A stretch of 64,000 nt of DNA from NCBI GenBank assembly GCA_023391835.1, contig JAEWAE010000069.1:8471-72470 (forward strand). The letters are read 5' to 3'. This DNA comes from Bacillota bacterium. Its GTDB lineage: Bacteria > Bacillota > Clostridia > Oscillospirales > Ethanoligenentaceae. The translations under genes were made by a program, and so were the position numbers. Below are positions 16,501 through 24,014 of the stretch, in pieces; positions within the stretch are counted from its first letter, which is position 1; each line of letters opens with the position of its first letter. The notes under the pieces were generated by a model, which did not search any database, was not told the DNA's origin, and saw only the letters and a program-made list of their open reading frames with translations.

Positions 16501-18510
16501 ATGAAGAGCACCCATTATCGGATGACCCCCGCCGGCGAGGCCGGGATGCATATCGTGCCGGCCGGTGGGGTGTGCCTGAGCCGGCCGGCGAACGACATCG
16601 GGGATGACCAGTCGCCGGATATGTGGAACATGTGGCACGACGGGCGCTCGCTGACTCTGCGACCGGGTCTGCGCCGCAGCCTGGAGCAAGCCTACGGCGC
16701 CATTGCGGCGGTGTGCCCCGCGGACGGACGCACGCTGCTGCTCAAACGCATCACCTGCGCCGGCCAGGTGGTTTCGGAAAAGCACGGCATCTATATCGCC
16801 ACCGGCCGGGCGGTGCTTGCGTGGGACGGCACGACGCTCGAGAGGCTGCCCTCCTATCTGAGCTATCTCGACGGCGGCTGGCAGCGGGGCTATGACGACC
16901 TGGCAATCAGCCAATGCGTGATGCTGGCCTCGGGGGATTACTGCGAAAGCGAGACCGACTCGGCCGGCCGGCTTTGGGAGGCAGCGGGCGACAGCGTCTA
17001 TCTTTTCGGCAGCGGCTATTTTCTCACGCTGGCGCCACAGTTATACGTCTGGCCTGTTTCGGCGGCGGATCTGGAAGTGACCGCCGATTACACGGCGTCT
17101 TATCGGGTGCCCTATGTGCCCACCGTGACGGTGGAAACCGCGCCCACCGGGTCGGGCAAAACGGGGGAGGCTCTGAATTTCCTGACCGGGCGGGTGCGCC
17201 AGAGCTACACGGCCGACTCGGCCTCCACCGTCTATCGGCTGACCATGGGGACGCTGGACGATTCGGAAGTGACGGTGGAATACGATGACCCGGTGAGCGG
17301 CGAAAGTCATGTCTTCTGGTTCCCGGAAGGTTTCCCCGCCGACACCGAGGACGGCATCACCGCCGAACTGGACCGCACGGCGGGCACCGTCACATTCAGC
17401 ACGGCGCCTCTGGGCAAGACCGGCGTCACAAATAACGTGCGTATCACCTACGGCCGGACGGATACCGCCGAAAATCCCGTATTCGCCTGCACGGCGGGCA
17501 GTTGGTACGGCGGCGTGGCGGGGCAGGGAGGCGGCAACCGTATTTTCCTGTCGGGCAACCCGGCCCACCGGAGCCTCGTGTATTACTGCGCGCCCGACAA
17601 CCCCGGCTATTTCCCCCGCGACGCGGTGATCGCCGTGGGCGAGCCGGCCGACGCGGTGACCGCCTTCGGGCGGCAGTTCAACATCCTGGTCATCTTTAAG
17701 GAACACGGCGTCTACTCGCTCGCCGGGGCGGACGACGGGAGCTTCACGGTGAATCTGGTGCACAGCGGCAACGGCTGCGACATGCCCGGCAGCGTGCAGC
17801 GCATCCGCAACGAGCTGGTGTGGGGCAATTCCCGCGAGGGGCTTTTCCTGCTTCATTCCACCCAGATCAAGGATGAACGCACAGTCGTGGGGATTTCGGG
17901 CAACATCGGCCCGCTGCTGCTGGCCCAGAGTCCGGACAGCCTCGCGGCGGCCGGCTCGCTGGATGACGGTGGCAATTATTATCTGGTGGTCGGCCCGAAC
18001 GTGTTTGTCTGGCAGTACGGCGACCTGTCGGCCCAAAACGGCCGGCTGGTGCAGGCACAGCCGCTTTATCGCTTTGCCGTGTGGAATATGCCCTTCGCCT
18101 TGGGCACGCCTTTCCGATGGGGGAGCGGGCTGTGCGCCGCAGACAGCGGCGGCACCGTCTGGCGGCTGGATGAAACGGTCGGGGACGACGACGGGACCTG
18201 GTTCGACGCCGGCTGGCGCTCCAAAGCCTTCGACCTGGGGGCGCCGGAGCGGCTCAAAAGCCTGACCGGGCTGTGGGCGGAGGTGGAAAGCGACGGCCCT
18301 CTCCAGGTAGAAATCGGCTGCGCTGTGCCGGGCGGGGAGGAGTGCCGCGCTCTGTGGGTCGGGCCGGAAGACGGCGGCTTATACCGCGTCGGTCTGCCCC
18401 GTGTGCAGGGCCGGACGCTGCAGGTCACCGTCCGGCGATGCCGGGAGGAAACGGGCCGCTTCGGCATCCGAGGGTTGGAGCTGCACGCACTTCCCGGCCC
18501 GCCGGTGTGA
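16501..18510 (+). CDS. Large virion protein, possibly P22 gp10-like hub/DNA-stabilisation protein
   Basis: 669-aa beta-rich protein. The central segment (GGGNRIFLSGNPAHRSLVYY, then PGYFPRDAVIAVGEPADAVTAFGRQFNILVIFKEHGVYSL, then NELVWGNSREGLFLL) has the repeated blade pattern of the propeller-like tail hub/stabilisation proteins of podoviruses. An Ig-like insert probably lies around residues 180-330, and a beta-sandwich at the C-terminus. It would close the portal channel after packaging. This is remote pattern recognition; a siphovirus tail component is an alternative. Confidence 0.55.
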   Translation: MKSTHYRMTPAGEAGMHIVPAGGVCLSRPANDIGDDQSPDMWNMWHDGRSLTLRPGLRRSLEQAYGAIAAVCPADGRTLLLKRITCAGQVVSEKHGIYIATGRAVLAWDGTTLERLPSYLSYLDGGWQRGYDDLAISQCVMLASGDYCESETDSAGRLWEAAGDSVYLFGSGYFLTLAPQLYVWPVSAADLEVTADYTASYRVPYVPTVTVETAPTGSGKTGEALNFLTGRVRQSYTADSASTVYRLTMGTLDDSEVTVEYDDPVSGESHVFWFPEGFPADTEDGITAELDRTAGTVTFSTAPLGKTGVTNNVRITYGRTDTAENPVFACTAGSWYGGVAGQGGGNRIFLSGNPAHRSLVYYCAPDNPGYFPRDAVIAVGEPADAVTAFGRQFNILVIFKEHGVYSLAGADDGSFTVNLVHSGNGCDMPGSVQRIRNELVWGNSREGLFLLHSTQIKDERTVVGISGNIGPLLLAQSPDSLAAAGSLDDGGNYYLVVGPNVFVWQYGDLSAQNGRLVQAQPLYRFAVWNMPFALGTPFRWGSGLCAADSGGTVWRLDETVGDDDGTWFDAGWRSKAFDLGAPERLKSLTGLWAEVESDGPLQVEIGCAVPGGEECRALWVGPEDGGLYRVGLPRVQGRTLQVTVRRCREETGRFGIRGLELHALPGPPV

Positions 18511-18537
18511 CCGTGGGGCAGAGAGGAGAATGTGCAT

Positions 18538-19800
18538 ATGCCCGTAAAACGAAAGACCATCTGCCTGACGGTGGCGGGCAACAGCCTGACGGCCGCCGAC
18601 GCTGCCACCGGCCAGCCGACCACCGACGCCGGTGTGCAGGGTGAAAACGAGGCGGTGTGGCTTCATGCCGATGTGCCTGCCGACTGGCAGGACCTGACCG
18701 TGAAGCTGCGCGTCACGGCCCTCGACGGCACCTATGACGAGAGCGATGCCGCAGTAAACAATGCGGTGGATATGCCCCTGCGGCAGGGGGTGCTGGTGCC
18801 CGGGCGGCTGTCGGTGGCACTAGTGGGGCTTACGCCTGACGGCAGCACCGGAAATTATCTGGTGCGCAAGTCGGCGGACTGCCGAATGCTCACGGTGCAG
18901 GCGAGCGCCCAGCCCACAGACCCGGCGGCGGAGCAGTATCCACAGGCTTTCGAGTCACTCAAATATGAGGTGCAGGGCGAGTGCATCCACACCGTCGTGG
19001 GGGCGGGCGCGGCGCAGGTCACGCGGCTGGACGGGCAGACCGTGCAGGTCGGCTTCACCAGCGCGGGCAGCGGCGACATGCTGGCGGCTAAATATGCCAA
19101 CGGCAGCGGCGCGGCAAATACCAATACGGTGGATCACGCGCAAGCGGCGGATAGTGTCACGCCGGGCGGCCTGCTGCAAGGCGGATGGATGTGGCTGCCC
19201 GCCTGTACTTTTGCGAGTGCGACGTCTTTTACCATCGCGCAGGATTTTTACTCCGTTATAACGCCCGGCGACAAGATCCGGCTTGTGCAGTCCGGCGCAA
19301 CAAAATATTTCTACGTTGCCGGCGTTTCTGTCGTCGGAAACACCACCACCGTGAACGTTGCCGGCGGGTCGGATTACACGCTGGCCAATGCGGCCATTAC
19401 CTCGCCCTGTTTGAGCCACGCAGCATCGCCGGATAGATTCCCCGATTGGTTTAATTGGGCGCCCACGCTGGGCGCATCAGGCTCCATGACCGTTTCCGCA
19501 GTGACTGTCGAGCAGGCCAAATTCAAGATGAATGGCCGGGAGGTGGTCATATCCATGCACGCCTCCTTCACGCTGGGAGGAACGGCCTCAAACACGGTCA
19601 CGGTGACGCTTCCAATAAATTCATCCTATGGCTACGCTTGCGTGTCTGCTTCGGTGTTCGACACAACTGCATTCGGCGGAGGCGTTGCAATCCTGCCGGC
19701 ATCCGCCTCCAGTACCTTATCGGTGCGAAAGCCCGATGCATCGGTTTTCACGATTGGCCCCGCAAAGCAGGTGTTTCTTGGCGGCAGTTATCCGATTTAA
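18538..19800 (+). CDS. Tail fibre/spike-like protein
   Basis: 420 aa. The N-terminal domain (about 1-145: KTICLTVAGNSLTAADAATG, GVQGENEAVWLHADVP, LRQGVLVPGRLSVALVGL) looks like an attachment domain of Firmicute prophage structural proteins. The C-terminal half is Ser/Thr/Ala-rich beta structure like receptor-binding tips. ATG 18538 lies 10 nt after AGGAG; a GTG two codons earlier is possible. The C-terminal 600 bp have clearly lower GC (hand counts about 47-57 percent against 65-73 percent in the N-terminal part), suggesting exchange of the tip. Confidence 0.6.
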   Translation: MPVKRKTICLTVAGNSLTAADAATGQPTTDAGVQGENEAVWLHADVPADWQDLTVKLRVTALDGTYDESDAAVNNAVDMPLRQGVLVPGRLSVALVGLTPDGSTGNYLVRKSADCRMLTVQASAQPTDPAAEQYPQAFESLKYEVQGECIHTVVGAGAAQVTRLDGQTVQVGFTSAGSGDMLAAKYANGSGAANTNTVDHAQAADSVTPGGLLQGGWMWLPACTFASATSFTIAQDFYSVITPGDKIRLVQSGATKYFYVAGVSVVGNTTTVNVAGGSDYTLANAAITSPCLSHAASPDRFPDWFNWAPTLGASGSMTVSAVTVEQAKFKMNGREVVISMHASFTLGGTASNTVTVTLPINSSYGYACVSASVFDTTAFGGGVAILPASASSTLSVRKPDASVFTIGPAKQVFLGGSYPI

Positions 19801-19886
19801 GGAGGATGACACGCAAGACCATATCGGCAGACCGCCGCCCGCGGGGGCAAGTGATTTTTGAACGACATAAAAATGGAGAAATCAAA

Positions 19887-20759
19887 ATGAAAATCCGCGA
19901 CATTTCCCATCATGACACTACGCCCAATCTTTCCGACTATGACGGCGTGCTCATCAAGGCGACCGAGGGCGTCGGATACGTCGACCCGGCGCTGGATGCG
20001 CACGTGGCGGCCACCAAAGCCGCCGGCAAGCCATGGGGACTGTATCACTATCTGTCTTTCCAGTCGGACGTGGCCGACCAGGTGGCGGCTTTCAAGGTCC
20101 AGCTCGACCGGCTGACCGGCTGGACGCTGCGCCCGGCGCTGGACGTGGAATTCGATGGCCGTATCAACCAGACCCTGCCGGCGGATATTTCCGCCCGGCT
20201 GCAGGCGTTTGCCGACGCTATCCCCGAAGTTATGCTTTACGCCAACCCGGACATGCTCGGGCATCTCGATGCCGCCGTGGCCGGGAAGCTGCCCTTGTGG
20301 CAGGCGGAATATAGTCCGGTGCCGCGGGACGTGGCGGGCTACACCCGTATCGGCTGGCAGTACCGGGGCGACCCGGACGAGAGCACCTTCACCGATGCCG
20401 TTGTCCTGATGGGAGGCACGGCGGCCCCTGCCACTTCTGTCGCCGCACCGCAGCCCGCGGCACCGGTGGACGACGGCAGCCGCCCGGCGCCGGATTTTCC
20501 GCTGCCGTCGGGGAGCTATTTCGGGCCGCGCTCCGGCCCGGCATGCAGCGTCAGCGGCTATTACTCCCATCGGGATGACCTGCGCCGCTGGCAGCAGCAA
20601 ATGGCCGGCCGGGGGTGGGCAATCACCGCCGACGGGCTGTATGGGGATCAGACGGCGGGTGTCGCGCGCAAATTCCAAGGGGAAAAGGGCCTGCGTGTGG
20701 ACGGCCTTATCGGGCCGGATACCTGGGCGGCGGCGTGGACGGCACCCATTACGCACTGA
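19887..20759 (+). CDS. GH25 endolysin with peptidoglycan-binding domain
   Basis: 290-aa lysozyme-type muramidase. The GH25 barrel starts at once with MKIRDISHHD, carries catalytic-type ALDVEF (D86, E88) and ends near residue 185 (RIGWQYRG). An Ala/Pro linker follows, then a PG_binding_1 domain (about 225-288: LRRWQQQMAGRGW, DGLYGDQTAGVARKFQGEKGLRVDGLIGPDTWAAAW). There is no signal peptide, so release needs the holin encoded just downstream. ATG 19887 follows TGGAGA. Confidence 0.9.
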   Translation: MKIRDISHHDTTPNLSDYDGVLIKATEGVGYVDPALDAHVAATKAAGKPWGLYHYLSFQSDVADQVAAFKVQLDRLTGWTLRPALDVEFDGRINQTLPADISARLQAFADAIPEVMLYANPDMLGHLDAAVAGKLPLWQAEYSPVPRDVAGYTRIGWQYRGDPDESTFTDAVVLMGGTAAPATSVAAPQPAAPVDDGSRPAPDFPLPSGSYFGPRSGPACSVSGYYSHRDDLRRWQQQMAGRGWAITADGLYGDQTAGVARKFQGEKGLRVDGLIGPDTWAAAWTAPITH

Positions 20760-20786
20760 CGGCGATAAGGGGAGAGGGAGAGCGGG

Positions 20787-21056
20787 ATGGAACAGACGGT
20801 GGGGACGCTGACGGTGCGGGTGGATAAGCTCGAGCGGGATTCGGCCGATCTTTTCAGCCGCATGAACGCCACTTCGGTCGCTCAGGCGGCCATATCGGAA
20901 AAACTCAGCAGCATGTTGGTGACGCTGGGCGAAGTCAAGCAGGCGGTGAGCAATCTGCAGGGCATGCCGGCCCGCCGGTGGGAATGGCTGCTCCGGGCGG
21001 CTCTGACGGCGCTGGTGTCGGCGGCGTGCGGCTATTTCCTGGCAAGGCTCGGCTGA
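20787..21056 (+). CDS. XhlA-like lysis accessory protein
   Basis: 89 aa with a heptad-like N-terminal coiled coil (about 5-60: TLTVRVDKLERD, ISEKLSSMLVTLGEVKQAVSNLQ) and one C-terminal transmembrane helix (WEWLLRAALTALVSAACGYFLARL). This is the layout of the PBSX XhlA/haemolysin XhlA family, which works with the holin in host lysis. It lies between lysin and holin. Confidence is good for the layout and moderate for family. Confidence 0.7.
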   Translation: MEQTVGTLTVRVDKLERDSADLFSRMNATSVAQAAISEKLSSMLVTLGEVKQAVSNLQGMPARRWEWLLRAALTALVSAACGYFLARLG

Positions 21057-21084
21057 GACGCAGAAATTTAAAGGAGGAACCGCA

Positions 21085-21375
21085 ATGGATTGGAAACGGA
21101 AACTGGCTTCGCGCAAATTTTGGGTGTGTGTCTGCGGCTTTGTGACCGCCATGATGACGGCCTGCCGCATGAGCGGAGAGGCCGCCCGCGTGACGGCGGT
21201 CGTCATGGCATTCGGCACGCTCATCAGCTATATTCTGGCGGAAGGCTCGGTGGACGCCGCCGCAGCGGATAACGCCGCAGCGGATACCGCTTCGGCAGAT
21301 ACTTCCGCAGCCGGGTCGGCGGCACAGACCCAGACCGGCGGCACGGCCGCCGCGGCACAGAAGGAAGGAAAATGA
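21085..21375 (+). CDS. Holin
   Basis: 96-aa small membrane protein. It begins MDWKRKLASRKFW, typical of Firmicute phage holins, has two hydrophobic segments (about 13-26 and 36-52) and then an unusually long Ala/Asp/Thr tail (DAAAADNAAADTASADTS and onward) ending in Lys residues. It would form membrane lesions to release the lysin. It is the last gene before a strong terminator. Confidence 0.75.
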   Translation: MDWKRKLASRKFWVCVCGFVTAMMTACRMSGEAARVTAVVMAFGTLISYILAEGSVDAAAADNAAADTASADTSAAGSAAQTQTGGTAAAAQKEGK

Positions 21376-21391
21376 TTGCCTCTGTTTTGAG

Positions 21392-21432
21392 GCAAAAGCC
21401 CTTGCAGGCGTCGAAACTGCAAGGGCTTTTGC
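21392..21432 (+). terminator. Terminator at the right border of the phage-like element
   Basis: A 16-bp perfect stem (GCAAAAGCCCTTGCAG / CTGCAAGGGCTTTTGC) with a 9-base loop; the right arm contains TTTT. It follows the holin stop by 16 bp and separates the element from rmuC. Confidence 0.9.
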
Positions 21433-21714
21433 TTTACCGGAAGCTCCCGCCGCTTCCGGTCAGACACAGCCGGAGTTTCCCGTAATGCCGCACGGCCGGA
21501 TGCGTCTTTTGGCCAACGGCGGTATGGAAAAAATCTGTCTTTCCCCACGCACCGGAATGTGATACCATGGATACGGCGGCTCGGCCGCCTGCGGCAATTC
21601 CGAAAAAGACTGCAAATTTAAATTTTCTGTGAGTCGGCCGGAGCCGGGCATACGGAAATGATACGGTTGCATCTTGCTTGGAAACGCGGCGAGAGAGCGG
21701 GAAAGGGTGTTTCC
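21433..21714. other. Gene-free stretch between the phage-like element and rmuC
   Basis: About 280 bp with no convincing gene, att-like repeat or strong promoter. It has an AT patch (AAATTTAAATTT at about 21615) and a 25-codon frame starting at about 21484 that lacks a good context. The right junction of the element must lie here or at the terminator. Confidence 0.5.
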
Positions 21715-23058
21715 ATGGAAACAATTTTACAGATTGTGACGCTGATATGCGCCGCCAGCGCGCTGGTGTGCGCGCTGCTGGCGCTGCGGCGAGGGCAGAC
21801 CGGCATTTTGCCTTTTGAGCGGCTGCGGCGGGAAATCCTCGACGAGAGCCGCAATTCCCGGCAGGAAACGGTGCAGTCGGTGGGCGAAAACGTGCGCAGC
21901 CTCGGCGAAGTGCTGGCCCGGGCGCAGACGCTGGCCGCCCAGGCGGAGGACCGGCGCATCGCGCAGCTCAGCGACCAGCTCACCCAGAGGCAGGAAACGC
22001 TCCAGCGAACCGTGAGCGATTTGATGAAAAATGTGGATAAGCGGCTGGCCGACGCCTCGGCGCAGGAGGAAATGAAGCTCGACAACATCCGTACCACGGT
22101 GGAGCACCGGCTGGAGTCGCTGCAGGAAGACAACGGCAAACGGCTCGACGAGATGCGCGCCACGGTGGACGAAAAGCTGCAAAAGACGCTCAACGAGCGC
22201 ATCGGCCAGTCGTTTCAGCTGGTGAGCAAGCAGCTCGAACAGGTTTCCAACGGCTTGGGCGAGATGAAGGCACTGGCCGAGGGCGTGGGCGATCTCAAAA
22301 AGGTGTTGGGCAACGTTAAGACCCGCGGCGTGCTGGGCGAGGTGCAGCTGGGGGCAATCCTCGGCCAGATTTTGTCGCCGGAACAGTACGGCACCAACGT
22401 GGTGACCAAGGCGGGCAGCCGCGACCCGGTGGAGTATGCCGTGAAGCTGCCGGGCAGCGACGAGGGCACCGTCTGGCTGCCCGTGGATGCGAAATTCCCG
22501 GCGGACGCCTATTCCGACCTGTGCGATGCCTACGAGACGGGCGACAAGACGGCCGTCGCCCAGGCGGGCGCGGTGCTCGAGAGCCGCATCAAGCGTTTCG
22601 CCAAGGATATCCGTGACAAATACCTCGACCCGCCGGCCACCACCGAATTCGGCGTGATGTTCCTGCCCTTCGAAGGGCTCTATGCCGAAGTGGTGCGCCG
22701 CGGTCTGCTGGAAACCCTCCAGCGGGATTACAAGGTGACGGTCGCGGGGCCCACCACCATGGCGGCGCTGCTCAACAGCCTGCAGATGGGTTTCCGCACG
22801 TTGGCCATCCAGAAACGTTCGGGCGAGGTGTGGCAGCTGCTCGGCGCCGTCAAGACGGAATTCGGCAAATTCGGCGACGTGCTCACGACGGCCCAGGCCC
22901 GGCTCGAGCAGACAAACCGCGAGCTCGACAAACTTGTGGGCGTGCGCACGCGTCAGATCCAGCGGCGGCTGGCGGGAGTGCAGACGCTGCCAGAGGCTCA
23001 AAGCACCGCGCTGCTCGACGCGGCGGGGGACGACGCCTCCGCCGGAGGGGACGAATAA
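21715..23058 (+). CDS. rmuC: RmuC family DNA recombination protein
   Basis: 447 aa. A single N-terminal membrane helix (about 3-22) is followed by a long coiled coil (about 40-205, many Glu/Arg/Gln heptads) and the RmuC nuclease-like domain (about 210-410: RGVLGEVQLGAILGQILSPEQYGTNV, VWLPVDAKFPADAYSDL, FLPFEGLYAEVVRRG). E. coli RmuC limits inversion at short inverted repeats. ATG 21715 is preferred over the longer frame because the membrane helix starts there and AAAGGG precedes it. It stands alone, ended by its own terminator. Confidence 0.92.
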   Translation: METILQIVTLICAASALVCALLALRRGQTGILPFERLRREILDESRNSRQETVQSVGENVRSLGEVLARAQTLAAQAEDRRIAQLSDQLTQRQETLQRTVSDLMKNVDKRLADASAQEEMKLDNIRTTVEHRLESLQEDNGKRLDEMRATVDEKLQKTLNERIGQSFQLVSKQLEQVSNGLGEMKALAEGVGDLKKVLGNVKTRGVLGEVQLGAILGQILSPEQYGTNVVTKAGSRDPVEYAVKLPGSDEGTVWLPVDAKFPADAYSDLCDAYETGDKTAVAQAGAVLESRIKRFAKDIRDKYLDPPATTEFGVMFLPFEGLYAEVVRRGLLETLQRDYKVTVAGPTTMAALLNSLQMGFRTLAIQKRSGEVWQLLGAVKTEFGKFGDVLTTAQARLEQTNRELDKLVGVRTRQIQRRLAGVQTLPEAQSTALLDAAGDDASAGGDE

Positions 23059-23061
23059 GAT

Positions 23062-23097
23062 AAAAAAATTCCGGACCGCAGGGCCCGGAATTTTTTT
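23062..23097. terminator. Bidirectional terminator between rmuC and thiT
   Basis: A7-TTCCGG, a 10-base loop, then CCGGAA-T7. It is symmetric, so it can stop rmuC from the left and thiT from the right. Confidence 0.88.
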
Positions 23098-23126
23098 ATG
23101 GCGGCAAGTGAGCGGGAAAAGACGGT

Positions 23127-23705
23127 TCAGGCTTCGAGATATCGCTTGAGGGGCTTGTAAATGAGCACCGCGACGATAAGGCAGATGGCGAAATCCGGCA
23201 GCAGGAAGGAGCCGTTGTAGGCCAGCGAATAGAGCCAGACGTGGCCCCGCCAGCTTTTGGGCAGCCAGGAAGCATAAGCGGTGCCGCCCGCGACGACATG
23301 GGAAACAAAACGCAGCACCACGGCCGTGACCATGCCGAGTATGTAGCGAGCAAAGCCCCTGCCGTAGACCCCCGCCAGCCCCAGCACGGAAAAGGCAATG
23401 AGATAGTCGAAGATGAACGACACGGCCAGCGCCGTAGGGCTAAGCCCCCAACCCAGCGCCTTGCCCAGATCCAGCAGCAGTTGGACGGCGGCATACACAA
23501 ACCCGGTGAGCAGGCCCCACCGCGGGCCGTAGCGGTAGCCGATGAGCATCACCGGCAGCATGCTGCACAGCGTTACCGAGCCGCCCAGCGGCAGCTCAAA
23601 CAGCTTGACCAGGCTGAGCACGGTGGCCAGTGCCACCATGACGGCGCTGATTACCAGCCGGAAAGTTTTTTCGCTCATCCCGGCGGTGCGAGTGGAATTT
23701 TCCAT
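23127..23705 (-). CDS. thiT: Thiamine transporter ThiT (ECF substrate-binding component)
   Basis: 192-aa integral membrane S-component that captures thiamine for the shared ECF energising module. Family signs are LGGSVTLCSMLPVMLIGYRYGP and a hydrophobic profile of about six helices; SWRGHVWLYSLAYNGSFLLPDF carries the conserved C-terminal Trp/Tyr/Asn residues that line the thiamine pocket. The start is ATG 23705 behind GAGGAGG; GTG 23708 directly before it is equally possible. A TPP riboswitch upstream confirms the substrate. The ECF ATPase genes are not in this window. Confidence 0.95.
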   Translation of the reverse strand: MENSTRTAGMSEKTFRLVISAVMVALATVLSLVKLFELPLGGSVTLCSMLPVMLIGYRYGPRWGLLTGFVYAAVQLLLDLGKALGWGLSPTALAVSFIFDYLIAFSVLGLAGVYGRGFARYILGMVTAVVLRFVSHVVAGGTAYASWLPKSWRGHVWLYSLAYNGSFLLPDFAICLIVAVLIYKPLKRYLEA

Positions 23706-23722
23706 CACGTTGAGTCCTCCTC

Positions 23723-23753
23723 AAAATAAAAACCGCGCCGGAAACCGGCGCGG
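23723..23753 (-). terminator. Riboswitch-controlled terminator of thiT
   Basis: On the minus strand a CCGCGCCGG / CCGGCGCGG stem with a TTT loop is followed by TTTTTATTTT, just before the thiT ribosome binding site. It is the expression platform: TPP binding should favour this hairpin and stop transcription. Confidence 0.9.
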
Positions 23754-23772
23754 TGATTGGCAAAAATGCGAA

Positions 23773-23860
23773 ATTCCTACGCCGGTATTATCCGGATCAG
23801 GTTCCCGGGTTAGGAATATCGTCGGATTCCCTCTCAGCCGAAGTCATTCAGCACCCCTTA
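23773..23860 (-). promoter_or_regulatory. TPP riboswitch (THI element)
   Basis: On the minus strand the conserved blocks GGGGTGC (23851-23857), GGCTGAGAGG, then AACCTGATCCGGATAATACC and GTAGGAA occur in the right order. This is the standard thiamine pyrophosphate aptamer controlling the thiT leader by transcription termination. Confidence 0.97.
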
Positions 23861-23871
23861 AATTTGCTCCA

Positions 23872-23900
23872 ATTATACACCCGGCCATAGAAGGTGTCAA
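23872..23900 (-). promoter_or_regulatory. Promoter of the thiT leader
   Basis: Consensus -35 TTGACA (23895-23900), 17-bp spacer and -10 TATAAT (23872-23877) on the minus strand, just upstream of the riboswitch. Confidence 0.92.
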
Positions 23901-23918
23901 CCGTCGCGGCTGGGCTTC

Positions 23919-23947
23919 TTGTATTTTCCGGTGTAATCGCGTATAAT
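23919..23947 (+). promoter_or_regulatory. Promoter of the M50 protease/scpAB operon
   Basis: -35 TTGTAT (23919-23924), 17-bp spacer and -10 TATAAT (23942-23947) on the plus strand, divergent from the thiT promoter 19 bp away. Confidence 0.85.
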
Positions 23948-24014
23948 AGACACAAATCCACGGCGGTGTGCGGCGTTTTCCGCCGTAATTTTTCAGTGGC
24001 GGGAGGTCTTGCGG

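Larger units (their letters stand above)
8284..21432. mobile_element. Compact phage-derived element lacking integrase and replication genes
   Basis: A contiguous block with a leftward repressor/protease pair and a rightward operon of sigma-like factor, small HTH protein, small and large terminase, portal, scaffold, coat, small virion proteins, hub, fibre, lysin, XhlA-like protein and holin. Every gene is open with good ribosome binding sites, and spacing is tight. No integrase, recombinase, replication protein, tape measure, tail tube, sheath or baseplate gene is recognisable. I found no direct repeats resembling attachment sites at its edges. It is inserted between the polC/VOC block and rmuC, with terminators at both ends. 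Alternatives are a degraded podovirus-like prophage, a satellite, or a domesticated particle such as a gene transfer agent. Confidence 0.85.

Noticed and set aside
21484..21561. 25-codon frame after the phage-like element
   Set aside because: No hydrophobic or known small-protein pattern, and only a weak GGAG upstream. Likely chance.
8222..21714. Search for att-site direct repeats at the borders of the phage-like element
   Set aside because: No direct repeat longer than a few bases linking both borders was found by eye, and no tRNA gene is nearby. Short repeats could still be missed.
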